From the NCBI GenBank assembly GCA_025463905.1, contig JAODBJ010000063.1, positions 1-48,545 of the forward strand: a stretch of 48,545 nt of DNA, written 5' to 3'. Positions 29,592 to 39,201 of the stretch are shown piece after piece. The notes under the pieces are model-generated. The model was not told the DNA's origin. It searched no databases and saw only the letters and a list, made by a program, of their open reading frames with translations. Made by a program: the position numbers and the translations under genes. The stretch is from Actinomycetes bacterium (GTDB taxonomy: Bacteria; Actinomycetota; Acidimicrobiia; IMCC26256; PALSA-610). Position 1 is the first letter of the stretch; each line of letters starts with the position of its first letter.

Positions 29592-30181
29592 CCGCCGCGC
29601 GCGAGGTACATCCTCGCGGGATCCTGCTCGTACTCGCGGGTACGTCGGGCGCGGGGAAGGGCACGATAGGCAAGGCCCTGCGCGCTCGGAACCCAGAGTT
29701 GCGTTGGTCGGTGTCGTGGGCGACCCGCCCGGCCCGGCCCGGCGAGGTCGACGGCGTCGACTACCACTTCCGGTCGCGCGACGAATTTGAGCGGCTCCGC
29801 GACGCCGGCGGGTTCCTCGAGAGCTTCGAGGTGTACGGCGATCTCAAAGGCACACCCCGCGACCTGGTCGAACAGTGGCTCGCGGCGGGCGACGACGTCC
29901 TCCTCGAGATCGACGTGAAGGGCGCGCTCGAGGTGAAGCGGAAGATGCCCGAGGCGGTGCTGGTGTTCGTGACGCCGCCGTCACGGGAGGCGCAGCGCAC
30001 GCGCCTCGTTGGCCGGGGGCACGACAGCGCCGAGGCGATCGAGCGCCGCCTGGCCGAAGCCGAGGAGGAAGAGACCATTGCCCGGGCCGAGTTCGACCAC
30101 GTGCTGGTCAACGACGACCTGGAGCGGGCCGTCGAGGAGGTGGCTGGTATCCTGGCTGCTCACCGGTCCGCCGCACCCTGA
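29588..30181 (+). CDS. gmk: Guanylate kinase (TTG start, TTGA overlap)
   Basis: LLVLAGTSGAGKGTIGKALRARNPELRWSVSWATRPARPGEVDGVDYHFRSRDEFE. Confidence 0.95.
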   Translation: MTAAREVHPRGILLVLAGTSGAGKGTIGKALRARNPELRWSVSWATRPARPGEVDGVDYHFRSRDEFERLRDAGGFLESFEVYGDLKGTPRDLVEQWLAAGDDVLLEIDVKGALEVKRKMPEAVLVFVTPPSREAQRTRLVGRGHDSAEAIERRLAEAEEEETIARAEFDHVLVNDDLERAVEEVAGILAAHRSAAP

Positions 30182-30219
30182 GTGCGCGGTCGCTACCTGA
30201 TTGCTGGGAGCAGCACCCA

Positions 30220-30534
30220 ATGGCCGAACGCCGCGCTTCGCTGATGTATCCGCGCCTCGAACAACTCATGGGGCGGGTCGACTCGAAGTTCACGTTGGTG
30301 ACGCTCGCCTCCATGCGCGCCCGCGAGATCAACGACTACTACAACCAGCTCGGCGAGGGCCTGGGCCGAATCGTGCCGCCGCAGGTCACGTCGGTGTCGC
30401 GCAAGCCGCTGTCGATCGCCCTCGAGGAGATCGCCGTCGGCAAGATTCTCGGCCGTCGCGTCGAGCCGGCGGAAGACGCCGAAGACGAGACCGCCACCGA
30501 CGGTGCCGCACCCGAAGGCGACGCGACCGCCTGA
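30220..30534 (+). CDS. rpoZ: DNA-directed RNA polymerase subunit omega
   Basis: YPRLEQLMGRVDSKFTLVTLASMRAREINDYYNQLGEGLG...KPLSIALEEIAVGKI. Confidence 0.93.
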   Translation: MAERRASLMYPRLEQLMGRVDSKFTLVTLASMRAREINDYYNQLGEGLGRIVPPQVTSVSRKPLSIALEEIAVGKILGRRVEPAEDAEDETATDGAAPEGDATA

Positions 30535-30578
30535 CCTCGGTCGAGCGCGACGCCCGGGGCAAGGAAAGACACCCTTCA

Positions 30579-31781
30579 TTGCAGCGTGTGGTCCTCGGGG
30601 TCGCCGGCGGGATCGCCGCGTATAAAGCGGTCGAGGTGTGCCGTCGCCTCGTCGATGCCGGCGTGCACGTTGCTCCCGTACTCACCGCCGACGCGCAACG
30701 CTTCGTCGGTGCCGTCACGTTCTCCGCGGTCGCGTCGGAACCCGCGCGCACCTCGTTGTGGGACGCGCCGGAACCGATCCCGCACACGCACCTCGGCCAG
30801 TCGGCTGACCTGATCGTGGTTGCGCCCGCAACCGCCAACGTGATCGGCAAGTACGCGGCAGGGATCTCCGACGATCTCCTTACGGCCACATTGCTCGCCA
30901 CCCGAGCGCCGGTGCTGGTGTGCCCGGCGATGCACACCGAGATGTGGGAGCACGTCGCGGTGCAAGAAAACATCGCCACGTTGCGCCGCCGCGGGGTGCA
31001 TGTGCTCGAACCCGAGGCCGGCCGCCTCGCGGGGGGCGATGTGGGCGCGGGTCGCCTCGCCGAACCCGGTGTGATCGCGGAAACCGCGCTCGCGTTGCTG
31101 GCCGGCGGAATCGGTGCACTCACCGGCGTTTCGGTGTTGGTCACGGCGGGCGGCACCCGGGAAGCGATCGATCCCGTCAGATTCGTCGGCAACCGCTCGT
31201 CGGGGAAGATGGGCCACGCGGTCGCGCGCGAAGCCGCGCGGCGAGGCGCAAGGGTCACCCTCGTCACCACGACGACGCCCGTTGCGCCGATCGCGGGCGA
31301 GATCGTGCCGGTCGAGAGCGCCGACGCCATGCACGAGGCCGTCATGGCGCACGCAGCAGGCGCCGACGTCGTCGTGATGGCGGCCGCGGTCGCTGATTTC
31401 CGGCCCAAGGCGGTCGCGGACCAGAAGCTGAAGAAGGGCGACGGCGTGCCCGAGGTCGTGCTCGAGCCGACCATCGACATCCTTTCCGCGCTCGGTCGCG
31501 CCAAACGCCCCGGCCAGTTCCTGGTGGGTTTCGCGGCCGAAACCGAGTCGGTCGTGGAGCATGCGGCCGCCAAGTTGCGGGCGAAAAATGTCGACCTGAT
31601 GGTCGCCAACGACGTTGCGGCCGAGGATTCGGGCTTTGAAGTCGACACGAATCGCGCCGTTTTGCTTGACTCCACCGGTCGTGCCTTGGAACTCCCACTC
31701 ATGGGCAAGGACGCGCTGGCGGGTCTCATCCTCGATCGGGTCGCAGACGCGGTCGCCAAGAAGGAGCCACAACAGGCATGA
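30579..31781 (+). CDS. coaBC: Phosphopantothenoylcysteine decarboxylase / phosphopantothenate-cysteine ligase (start TTG 30579 or GTG 30588)
   Basis: VVLGVAGGIAAYKAVEVCRRLVDAG; PAMHTEMWEHVAVQENIATLRRRG; RFVGNRSSGKMGHAVAREAARRGA. Confidence 0.95.
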   Translation: MQRVVLGVAGGIAAYKAVEVCRRLVDAGVHVAPVLTADAQRFVGAVTFSAVASEPARTSLWDAPEPIPHTHLGQSADLIVVAPATANVIGKYAAGISDDLLTATLLATRAPVLVCPAMHTEMWEHVAVQENIATLRRRGVHVLEPEAGRLAGGDVGAGRLAEPGVIAETALALLAGGIGALTGVSVLVTAGGTREAIDPVRFVGNRSSGKMGHAVAREAARRGARVTLVTTTTPVAPIAGEIVPVESADAMHEAVMAHAAGADVVVMAAAVADFRPKAVADQKLKKGDGVPEVVLEPTIDILSALGRAKRPGQFLVGFAAETESVVEHAAAKLRAKNVDLMVANDVAAEDSGFEVDTNRAVLLDSTGRALELPLMGKDALAGLILDRVADAVAKKEPQQA

Positions 31782-31807
31782 GTTTCCAGGCGCAGCCGAA
31801 TGAGTAG
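31778..31807 (+). CDS. Micro-ORF 1 in the coaBC-metK junction (MSFQAQPNE*)
   Basis: ATGAGTTTCCAGGCGCAGCCGAATGAGTAG; ATG overlaps coaBC TGA; TAG overlaps the next ATG. Confidence 0.35.
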   Translation: MSFQAQPNE

Positions 31808-31879
31808 CCAGGCGCAGATCCTCTGGTGCGGACCGGAGAGACTCGACTATGGAAGCGTGAGGTCGCAGCCGAATGAGTA
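31778..31879 (+). repeat. Interleaved direct repeats in the metK leader
   Basis: ATGAGTNNCCAGGCGCAG at 31778-31795 and 31800-31817; CGCAGCCGAATGAGTA at 31791-31806 and 31864-31879. Confidence 0.92.
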
Positions 31880-31880
31880 A
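31800..31880 (+). CDS. Micro-ORF 2 in the coaBC-metK junction (26 aa)
   Basis: [26 protein letters not shown]; stop TAA overlaps metK ATG (ATGAGTAA). Confidence 0.4.
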   Translation: MSSQAQILWCGPERLDYGSVRSQPNE

Positions 31881-33069
31881 TCGCCACACGTTCACCTCCG
31901 AATCGGTGACGGAGGGCCACCCCGACAAGATGGCGGACCAGATCAGCGACAGTGTGCTCGACGCGGTCATGGCCGAAGACCCCTATGGCCGGGTGGCGTG
32001 CGAGACGATGGTCACCACCGGTCTCGTCGTGGTTGCCGGCGAGATCAGCACCAAGGCCTACGTCGACATCTCCCGTCTCGCTCGTGACGCCATCAACGCG
32101 ATCGGTTACACCGACGCGGCGTACGGCATCGACGGTCGTACGTGCGGCGTGATCGTGTCGCTCGACGAGCAGTCGCCCGACATCGCGATGGGCGTCGACA
32201 AGTCGCAGGAACAGAAGGTCGGCGGCGGCGACGCGTACGACGAAGTCGGCGCCGGCGACCAGGGAATGATGTTCGGCTACGCATGCAACGACACCGAAGA
32301 CCTCATGCCCATGCCGATCTGGCTCGCGCACAAGATGGCGCAGCGGCTCGCGCAGGTGCGCAAAGAACGCATCGTCGACCTGCTCCGCCCCGACGGTAAG
32401 ACGCAGGTGAGCGTCGAGTACGAAGACGGCGTCCCGACGCGTTTGAACACAGTGCTGATCTCCACGCAGCACCACCCGGGCGTGAACATCTACGACGAGC
32501 TGCGACCCGCGCTCATCGAGCACGTCATCCGGCCGTCGTTGCCGGCACAGTTCGCCGACGACGACTTCGAGATCTTTGTGAACCCCACCGGCCAGTTCGA
32601 ACTGGGCGGCCCGCACGCCGACTGCGGTCTTACCGGGCGCAAGATCATCGTCGACACGTACGGTGGCATGGCTCGCCACGGTGGCGGCGCGTTCTCAGGC
32701 AAGGACCCGACCAAGGTCGACCGCTCGGGTGCGTACGCGGTGCGCCAGATCGCGAAGGCGGTTGTCGCGGCGGGGCTTGCACAGCGTTGCGAGGCGCAGG
32801 TGGCGTACGCGATCGGTGTTGCCCACCCCGTGTCGATCATGGTCGACACGTTCGGTACCGGTGAGGTCGCCGACGAGAAGCTCGAAGCAGCGGTGCGCGA
32901 CGTCTTCGACATGCGTCCGGCCGCGATCATCGAGCGGCTCGACCTGCGGCGCCCGATCTTCAAGCGCACCGCGGCCTACGGCCACTTCGGTCGGAACGAC
33001 GGCGACGGGTTCACCTGGGAGAACGTCGACTCGTACGCCGCCGACCTGCGGCGCGCGGTAGGGGTTTGA
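31873..33069 (+). CDS. metK: S-adenosylmethionine synthetase
   Basis: [57 protein letters not shown]. Confidence 0.98.
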   Translation: MSNRHTFTSESVTEGHPDKMADQISDSVLDAVMAEDPYGRVACETMVTTGLVVVAGEISTKAYVDISRLARDAINAIGYTDAAYGIDGRTCGVIVSLDEQSPDIAMGVDKSQEQKVGGGDAYDEVGAGDQGMMFGYACNDTEDLMPMPIWLAHKMAQRLAQVRKERIVDLLRPDGKTQVSVEYEDGVPTRLNTVLISTQHHPGVNIYDELRPALIEHVIRPSLPAQFADDDFEIFVNPTGQFELGGPHADCGLTGRKIIVDTYGGMARHGGGAFSGKDPTKVDRSGAYAVRQIAKAVVAAGLAQRCEAQVAYAIGVAHPVSIMVDTFGTGEVADEKLEAAVRDVFDMRPAAIIERLDLRRPIFKRTAAYGHFGRNDGDGFTWENVDSYAADLRRAVGV

Positions 33070-34922
33070 CGCGGGTTTGTCGCGTCGTTCCGGACGTCAC
33101 CGCACTCGAGCGGTCGTTCGACTATCTGGTTCCTGACGACATCGGCGCGTCGCTGCGCGTCGGCACGATCGTGCGCGTTCCGTTGCACGGTCGGCGAGTG
33201 CGCGCGTGGGTGGTCGAAGACGGTGTCGAACCCGAAACCGACCCGGCGAAGCTCCTCGCGGTGCACTCGGTGGTGTCGGCGGGGCCGCCCGCCGACGTCG
33301 TCGCGCTGGCCGAGTGGACGGCGCGGCGATGGTGTGGCCCGCGAGTCGCGGTGCTGCGTACTGCCTCGCCACCCAACAATGTGCGCGATCACGCACCCGC
33401 AATCGTCGAGCGGAACGCCGTGGCGATTACCGACCCGACGAACGACGTCGAGCGGAGCGCCGACGCGATCGCGCTCGACGCGAGCCTGTCGGCTCGGGCG
33501 GTGCTGCAGTGGCCACCGCTGGTCGATCGGCGCCGGCTCGTCGAACGTCTGATCGCACCGGCGGGTTCGACGATCATCGCCGTGGCCGACGGCAGCCGCG
33601 CCGCGGCGCTTGTAGACAGCTTGGCCCGCCGGGGCCACCGCGCGCTCTTGTTGCACTCCGATGCCTCGGCGGCCGTGCGCACGCGCGCGTGGAGTGACGC
33701 ACGCGCCGGCCACTGTGTGGTGATCGGTGGGCGCGTCGTCGCCTTCGCGCCGGTGCCCGACCTCGCCGCCGCGATCGTCGTCGACGACGCGGATGAGGCC
33801 TTGCAGGAGGAACGTGTCCCTACCTGGCATGCGCGCGACGTCCTCGCCGAGCGCGCCGCGCGTGCCGGAGCCCACTTCGCGATCGTGAGTGCCGCGCCTA
33901 CTACGCACGCGGTCGTGCAGTACGGAGAGCCGTTGCGCCCGCCGTCCGATGTGCAGCGGGCAGGATGGCCCCGGCTCGAGATCGTCGATCGCCGGGAGGA
34001 GCCGCCCGGTGCCGGCCTCTATTCGCCGGCGCTCGCGGACGCGCTCCGCACGGTTCACAGCGCGGGCGGTACGTCGGTGTGTGTGCTGAATCGCCGGGGT
34101 CGCGTGCGGCTGCTCGCGTGTGACACTTGTCGCGCGTTGACCCGCTGGGACCGCAGCGGCGCGCCCGCCTGGAGCGTCGGCGACGACGCCGCACGCGTCG
34201 CGCGCCTCGGCGAACCCGAAACGAAACCCACGGTGTGCCCGCATTGCGGGAGCACGCGATTACGAACGTTGCGGTCCGGCGTCACACGCTCGCGCGAAGA
34301 GCTGTCGGCTCTCTTGGGCGGAGTCGAAGTAGCCGAGGTCGATACGGCGACCGACGTCGTGCCGGACGCGCCGGTTCTCGTCGGCACGGAATCAGTGCTG
34401 CACCGCGCGGAGGTGCGCCGTCGCCGGCCCTTGCTGGTCGCGTTCCTCGACTTCGACGCCGAGCTCCTCGCACCGCGGTACCGCGCGGCCGAGCAGGCGC
34501 TGTGGCTGCTGGTGCGCGCCGCACATCTCTTGATGCAGCGGCGTCGCGACGAGACCCGGGTGCTGGTCCAGACCCGCCAACCCGACCACGAAGTGCTCAT
34601 CGCCGCCCACGACGGCCGGCCCGATTTCGTGGTCGAAGGCGAACGCGCTCGGCGCCGGGTGCTGGCGTTGCCACCGTTCGTCGCACTCGCCGAGTTGTCG
34701 GGCGACGCGGCGGTGCTCGGCATCGCGCTCGACGCGCTGCGCACGCTTGATCACCAAGCCGCCGGTGTGGTCGCGCTCGGCCCGCTCGCGGGTACCAAGG
34801 AAGCCCGGGCCCTCGTGCGCGCGCCGGATGCGGACACGCTCGCTGACGCGTTGGCCGCGACCTTGCCGGCTGCTCGCGCCCACGGTCGCATCCGCGCCGT
34901 CGTCGACCCGCCCCGCGTTTGA
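33066..34922 (+). CDS. priA: Primosomal protein N' (PriA-like), degenerate in helicase motifs; TTG start
   Basis: [46 protein letters not shown]; zinc pairs [10 protein letters not shown] and CPHCGS; no GxTGSGKT, no DEEH. Confidence 0.85.
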   Translation: MTRVCRVVPDVTALERSFDYLVPDDIGASLRVGTIVRVPLHGRRVRAWVVEDGVEPETDPAKLLAVHSVVSAGPPADVVALAEWTARRWCGPRVAVLRTASPPNNVRDHAPAIVERNAVAITDPTNDVERSADAIALDASLSARAVLQWPPLVDRRRLVERLIAPAGSTIIAVADGSRAAALVDSLARRGHRALLLHSDASAAVRTRAWSDARAGHCVVIGGRVVAFAPVPDLAAAIVVDDADEALQEERVPTWHARDVLAERAARAGAHFAIVSAAPTTHAVVQYGEPLRPPSDVQRAGWPRLEIVDRREEPPGAGLYSPALADALRTVHSAGGTSVCVLNRRGRVRLLACDTCRALTRWDRSGAPAWSVGDDAARVARLGEPETKPTVCPHCGSTRLRTLRSGVTRSREELSALLGGVEVAEVDTATDVVPDAPVLVGTESVLHRAEVRRRRPLLVAFLDFDAELLAPRYRAAEQALWLLVRAAHLLMQRRRDETRVLVQTRQPDHEVLIAAHDGRPDFVVEGERARRRVLALPPFVALAELSGDAAVLGIALDALRTLDHQAAGVVALGPLAGTKEARALVRAPDADTLADALAATLPAARAHGRIRAVVDPPRV

Positions 34923-34986
34923 GGCGCCTGGTCGGCACCGTTCGCCCGGGGAAGGGATAGCGCCCTCGGCTGGTTAACCTCTCTTG

Positions 34987-35514
34987 ATGGCTACGCACCA
35001 AATACGCGTCTTCGGCGACCCCGTGCTGAAGCGGCCGGCCGCGCCCGTCACCGAGGTCGACGGCGCGCTCGCGAAGCTGGTCGACGCGATGTTCGAGACG
35101 ATGTACGAGGCGCCCGGCGTCGGGCTCGCCGCGCCACAGGTTGGGGTGCAACGGCGGTTCTTCGTGTACGACATCGGCGACGGCGAAGGGCCGCAGGTGA
35201 TGCTCAACCCGCAGGTGGTCGCGGCGAGCGGTGAATGGCTCTACGAAGAGGGTTGCCTGTCGCTGCCGGGCCTCGCATTCGAGATGGTGCGCCCCAAGCT
35301 CGTCACGGTGCAGGCCCAAGACCTCGACGGCAACGAGGTCGTGATCGAAGGCGACGAGTTGCTCGGCCGAGTGTTCCTTCACGAGATCGACCACCTCGAC
35401 GGTGTGTTGATGCTCGACCGGCTCGACAAGGCGCAACGCAAGCAGGCGATGCGCGAGTTGCGCGAGCAGGGCATGGGTGTACTCACACCCGGCGGCCGCA
35501 AGCACGCGCTCTAG
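34987..35514 (+). CDS. def: Peptide deformylase
   Basis: PGVGLAAPQVGV; EEGCLSLPG; FLHEIDHLDG. Confidence 0.97.
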   Translation: MATHQIRVFGDPVLKRPAAPVTEVDGALAKLVDAMFETMYEAPGVGLAAPQVGVQRRFFVYDIGDGEGPQVMLNPQVVAASGEWLYEEGCLSLPGLAFEMVRPKLVTVQAQDLDGNEVVIEGDELLGRVFLHEIDHLDGVLMLDRLDKAQRKQAMRELREQGMGVLTPGGRKHAL

Positions 35515-35532
35515 CACGGTCGAACGCAACGC

Positions 35533-36471
35533 GTGCGCCTCGCCTATTTCGGGAGCCCAGAAGACGCAGTCGTGCCCCTGCGCGCGCTCGTCGACGCGGG
35601 TCACGACATCGCGTTGGTGGTCACCCAACCCGATCGTCGTCGCGGGCGCGGAACTGCGACCACACCGAGCCCGGTGAAAGCCGCCGCGCTCGAACTCGGG
35701 CTTCCCGTGCGTACGCCCGAGAAGGCGCGTGAGGTCACCGACGACCTCCGAAGCGCCGGCGTCGACCTCGCCGTTGTTGTCGCGTTCGGCCAGCTGCTAC
35801 CGCCCTCGCTGTTGGAAACGGTGCCCGGCGGGTTCCTGAACGTGCACTACTCGCTGTTGCCGCGCTGGCGCGGCGCGGCACCCGTCGAACGAGCAATCCT
35901 CGCGGGTGACGCAGAAACCGGCGTGTGCCTGATGCAGATCGAAGCCGGTCTCGACACCGGACCGGTGTACGCATATGAACGAACCGCGATCGCACCGCAC
36001 GAGACGGCCGGCGAATTGCGGGCGCGCCTGACGCAACTCGGAACCGAACTCCTACTGCGCGAGCTCCCGACTCTCGCGACGGCAACGCCGACCCCCCAGA
36101 TCGGCGAACCGACGTACGCGGCCAAGCTCGAAATCGACGAGTTCCGCCTCGATCCCAACCGCCCTGCCTCCGAACTCGAGCGGGTGGTGCGCGCCGGCAA
36201 TCCTCGTCCCGGCGCGTGGGTGACGATCGGCGGGTCGCGCCTGAAAGTGCTGCGCGCGCACGCAACCGACGACGCCGCGACGGACGACACTGCTACGCCC
36301 GCGCTCGGGGACATCGACGACGATTCGGTACTCGGCACGGCCGACGGCGGCCTCGCATTCGACGAAGTGCAACCGGCGGGGAAGCGCGCCATGCCGGCGC
36401 GTGCATGGCGGCACGGAGTGCGCGCCGACACATCCACCAACGCACTGCGCGTCGACCCGAGCTCTGCATGA
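35533..36471 (+). CDS. fmt: Methionyl-tRNA formyltransferase
   Basis: LAYFGSPEDAVVPLRALVDAGHDIALVVTQPDRRRGRG; LNVHYSLLPRWRGAAPVERAILAGDAETGVCLMQIEAGLDTGPV. Confidence 0.96.
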   Translation: MRLAYFGSPEDAVVPLRALVDAGHDIALVVTQPDRRRGRGTATTPSPVKAAALELGLPVRTPEKAREVTDDLRSAGVDLAVVVAFGQLLPPSLLETVPGGFLNVHYSLLPRWRGAAPVERAILAGDAETGVCLMQIEAGLDTGPVYAYERTAIAPHETAGELRARLTQLGTELLLRELPTLATATPTPQIGEPTYAAKLEIDEFRLDPNRPASELERVVRAGNPRPGAWVTIGGSRLKVLRAHATDDAATDDTATPALGDIDDDSVLGTADGGLAFDEVQPAGKRAMPARAWRHGVRADTSTNALRVDPSSA

Positions 36472-37769
36472 GTTCGGCGCGCGCGACGGCGCTCGAAGCG
36501 CTCGTTCGCATAGACGGTGGCGCGTTCACGCACATCGTCGTGCCGCAACTGCTCGCGCGAAGCCGGCTGTCGCCGCGCGATCGAGCGTCCGTCACCGCAT
36601 TCGTATACGGCGCGGTGCGTATGCAAGGGGTACTCGACGACGCGCTCGCCGGCGTCTCCAAGCGTCCCCTCGGCGAGCTCGACCCGCCGGTACGCGCCGC
36701 ACTGCGCCTCGGTGCGTTCCAGCTGTTCGACGGTGTGGCGCCACACGCGGCGGTGGGGGAGACCGTCAGCGCCGCGCCCGAGCGCGCGCGTTCGTTCGTG
36801 AACGGCGTGCTGCGCGGGCTCGCTCGCACCAACCCGGTTTGGCCGGTAGTCGACGCCGACACACCCGACGCAGACCTCGGCGCGATCACGTCACACCCCG
36901 ACTGGATCGCGCGGATGTTGCTCGAGGCATTCGGTCGCGACGACACCGTCGCGATGCTCCACACCGATAACCGCCCGCCGGCGGTCACGCTGCGGCCGAA
37001 CCCGCTTCGCACCAACACCTCCACGCTCATGGCCCAATTGGGTGAAGCCGGGGTGGGGGCGCGGCCCGGCAACCTGCTGGCCGACTCGATCGTGCTCGAC
37101 GCACCGCGCGACCCCGGTGCGCTCGAGGCGGTGCGCGCCGGCTGTGCCACACCGCAGGATCAGGCCAGCCAGGCGGTGGTGGAAGCGCTCGACCCGCAAC
37201 CCGGAGAGCGTGTCGCCGACCTCGCCGCCGCACCCGGCGGAAAGGCCACGGCCGCGGCCGAGGCGATGGCCGACACCGGCATCGTCGTGGCCGCGGACGT
37301 ACACGCCGGCCGGATCGACCTGGTGCGCGACGGTGCCGCGCGCCTGCGGCTGAACGCGGTCGTCCCCATCGTCGCCGACGGCCGGCGGCCGCCGTTGCGT
37401 GAGCGCTCGTTCGATCGGGTCCTGCTCGACGCGCCGTGCAGCGGCCTCGGCGTGCTGCGCCGCCGGCCGGACGCGCGCTGGCGCATCACCGAGCACGATG
37501 TGCACGAGCTCGCGGAGTTGCAGCGCGACCTTCTTGCCCGCGCGGCGCGGTTGGTGCGGCCCGGCGGCCGGCTGGTGTACAGCGTGTGCACGATCACGGC
37601 GGCGGAGACCCTCGCAATCGACGAGTGGGCGAGCGGCACGCTCGAAGGCTTCGAGGCGCTCGCCCCGCCGGGTGCACCGTGGCGCGCGCATGGTCGGGGG
37701 GCACTGCTGCTCCCACACGATGCCGACACCGACGGCATGTTCGTCTTGTCGTTGCAGGCACCTGGGTAG
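36468..37769 (+). CDS. rsmB: 16S rRNA m5C methyltransferase RsmB (NusB domain plus SAM methyltransferase)
   Basis: VADLAAAPGGKATAAAEAM; LLDAPCSGLGVLRRRPDARWR; LVYSVCTITAAET. Confidence 0.93.
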   Translation: MSSARATALEALVRIDGGAFTHIVVPQLLARSRLSPRDRASVTAFVYGAVRMQGVLDDALAGVSKRPLGELDPPVRAALRLGAFQLFDGVAPHAAVGETVSAAPERARSFVNGVLRGLARTNPVWPVVDADTPDADLGAITSHPDWIARMLLEAFGRDDTVAMLHTDNRPPAVTLRPNPLRTNTSTLMAQLGEAGVGARPGNLLADSIVLDAPRDPGALEAVRAGCATPQDQASQAVVEALDPQPGERVADLAAAPGGKATAAAEAMADTGIVVAADVHAGRIDLVRDGAARLRLNAVVPIVADGRRPPLRERSFDRVLLDAPCSGLGVLRRRPDARWRITEHDVHELAELQRDLLARAARLVRPGGRLVYSVCTITAAETLAIDEWASGTLEGFEALAPPGAPWRAHGRGALLLPHDADTDGMFVLSLQAPG

Positions 37770-37778
37770 CCTCGAACC

Positions 37779-38435
37779 GTGACCGCCAAGAAGATCGCGC
37801 CGTCGATCCTCGCCGCCGACTTCGCGAACCTCGCCGCCGACATCGAGCGCGTTGCGGCCGACGCCGACCTCCTCCACGTCGACTGCATGGACGGCCATTA
37901 CGTGCCGAACCTCACCATCGGTCCGCCGGTGGTGAAGGCATTGCGCAAGCACACCGACCTGCATCTCGATTGCCATCTGATGGTGACCAACCCGCAGGTC
38001 TTGTTGCGGGACTTCGCCGACGCCGGCGCCGACGGCTGCACCATCCATGTGGAGCTCGGCGATCCACGGCCGCTGCTCGAACGCATCCACAACCTCGGCA
38101 TGCGCGCCGGGCTCACCCTCGAACCGGAAACACCGTTCAGCGCGGTGGAGCCCTACCTCGGCGACATCGACGTGCTGCTGGTGATGAGCGTCCGCACCGG
38201 TTTCGGAGGTCAGCCGTTCATCGCGAGTGTGCTCGACAAGGTGCGCGCGGCCCGCCGCGCGATGAGCGAGCGCGGCTTGTCGTTCGAGATCTCGATCGAC
38301 GGCGGCATCAAGATCGAGAACGCCCGGCTCGCGGCCGAGGCGGGGGTCGACATCCTCGTGTCTGGCACCGGCATCTTCGCCCAGCCCGACCCCGCGGCCG
38401 CAGTCCGCCAGATGCGGACCACCGCGTGGGGCTGA
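37779..38435 (+). CDS. rpe: Ribulose-phosphate 3-epimerase
   Basis: IAPSILAADFANLAADIERV; LLHVDCMDGHYVPNLTIGPPVV; MSVRTGFGGQPFI; EISIDGGIKIENA. Confidence 0.96.
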   Translation: MTAKKIAPSILAADFANLAADIERVAADADLLHVDCMDGHYVPNLTIGPPVVKALRKHTDLHLDCHLMVTNPQVLLRDFADAGADGCTIHVELGDPRPLLERIHNLGMRAGLTLEPETPFSAVEPYLGDIDVLLVMSVRTGFGGQPFIASVLDKVRAARRAMSERGLSFEISIDGGIKIENARLAAEAGVDILVSGTGIFAQPDPAAAVRQMRTTAWG

Positions 38436-38914
38436 CGCTGCAGGCGAAGGTGTTAACCGTGTCTGACGGCGTGGCCGGGGGCACCCGCGACGACAAGTCG
38501 GGGCGTGCTCTGGTCGAGCACCTCACGTCGGCCGGGTATTCGGTGGCGGAACACCGCGTGGTCGCCGACGGTGTCGAGTCGGTAGCGACGGCGTTACGTG
38601 AGCTCGCCGCGGGGTTCGAAGGTTTCATCGTGACCACGGGCGGCACCGGCTTCGGACCGCGCGATCTCACACCCGAAGGCACCAGTGCCGCGCTCGAACG
38701 TGAAGCGCCCGGCTTCGTGGAGGCAATCCGGCGGGTGAGCGACAACGACGGCCGCGGCTTCGGGCTGCTGTCGCGTGCCGCGGCGGGCACCATCGGCGCC
38801 GCGCTGGTGTGCAATCTCCCCGGGAGCGCGAGCGGCGCCATCGAAGGTCTCGACGTCGTCCTCCCCGCCGTCCCCCACGCCCTCGACCTCCTCCGCGGCG
38901 GCCACCCCCACTGA
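38426..38914 (+). CDS. MogA/MoaB-family molybdenum cofactor biosynthesis protein
   Basis: LQAKVLTVSDGVAGGTRDDKSGRALVEHL; VTTGGTGFGPRDLTPEGT; LVCNLPGSASGAIEGLD. Confidence 0.9.
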   Translation: MGLTLQAKVLTVSDGVAGGTRDDKSGRALVEHLTSAGYSVAEHRVVADGVESVATALRELAAGFEGFIVTTGGTGFGPRDLTPEGTSAALEREAPGFVEAIRRVSDNDGRGFGLLSRAAAGTIGAALVCNLPGSASGAIEGLDVVLPAVPHALDLLRGGHPH

Positions 38915-38928
38915 CCGGCCGGTGGGCA

Positions 38929-38967
38929 TGCGTCGATAGGGGACATTATTTGTCCCCTATCGACGCA
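38929..38967. repeat. Perfect palindromic intergenic element (copy A)
   Basis: TGCGTCGATAGGGGACA TTATT TGTCCCCTATCGACGCA: 17-bp perfect stem, 5-nt loop; diverged copy at 2419-2459. Confidence 0.92.
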
Positions 38968-38996
38968 CGCCCCCGCGGCGCCAAAAATGGAACGCG

Positions 38997-39044
38997 TTGC
39001 AATTTTCGGCGACGGTGTTACGCTTTACTCAACAGTCAAGTAAA
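38997..39044 (+). promoter_or_regulatory. Candidate rib operon promoter with overlapping 21-bp operator-like dyad
   Basis: TTGCAA (38997-39002) - 16 nt - TACGCT (39019-39024); dyad TTTACTCAAC A GTCAAGTAAA (39024-39044). Confidence 0.5.
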
Positions 39045-39050
39045 AAAACT

Positions 39051-39201
39051 GAGCCCTCGGGGTGTGGTGAAAGTCCCGACCGGCGGTGACTGGGCCTGGC
39101 CCAGAAGCCCGCGAACGCACGGCCGCCAGTCGTGCGCCGACCAGGTGAGCGCTCCGGCGCAAGTCCTGGGCCGACGGTAAGAGTCCGGATGGGAGAGGGC
39201 G
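39051..39201 (+). ncRNA. FMN riboswitch (RFN element)
   Basis: CTCGGGGTGTGGTGAAAGTCCCGACCGGCGGTGAC...AAGCCCGCGA...CAAGTCCTGGGCCGACGGTAAGAGTCCGGATGGGAGAGGGCG; P1 GCCCTC/GAGGGC. Confidence 0.96.

Noticed and set aside
31821-31838. metK leader hairpin as a known SAM riboswitch
   Set aside because: The short leader lacks recognisable SAM-I/II/III/IV core motifs; only a simple hairpin and micro-ORFs are supported
37436-38914. 492-aa ORF as a fusion across rsmB 3' end, rpe and mog/moaB-like gene
   Set aside because: N-terminal two thirds are out-of-frame Arg-rich translation; true MogA/MoaB-like gene starts at GTG 38426
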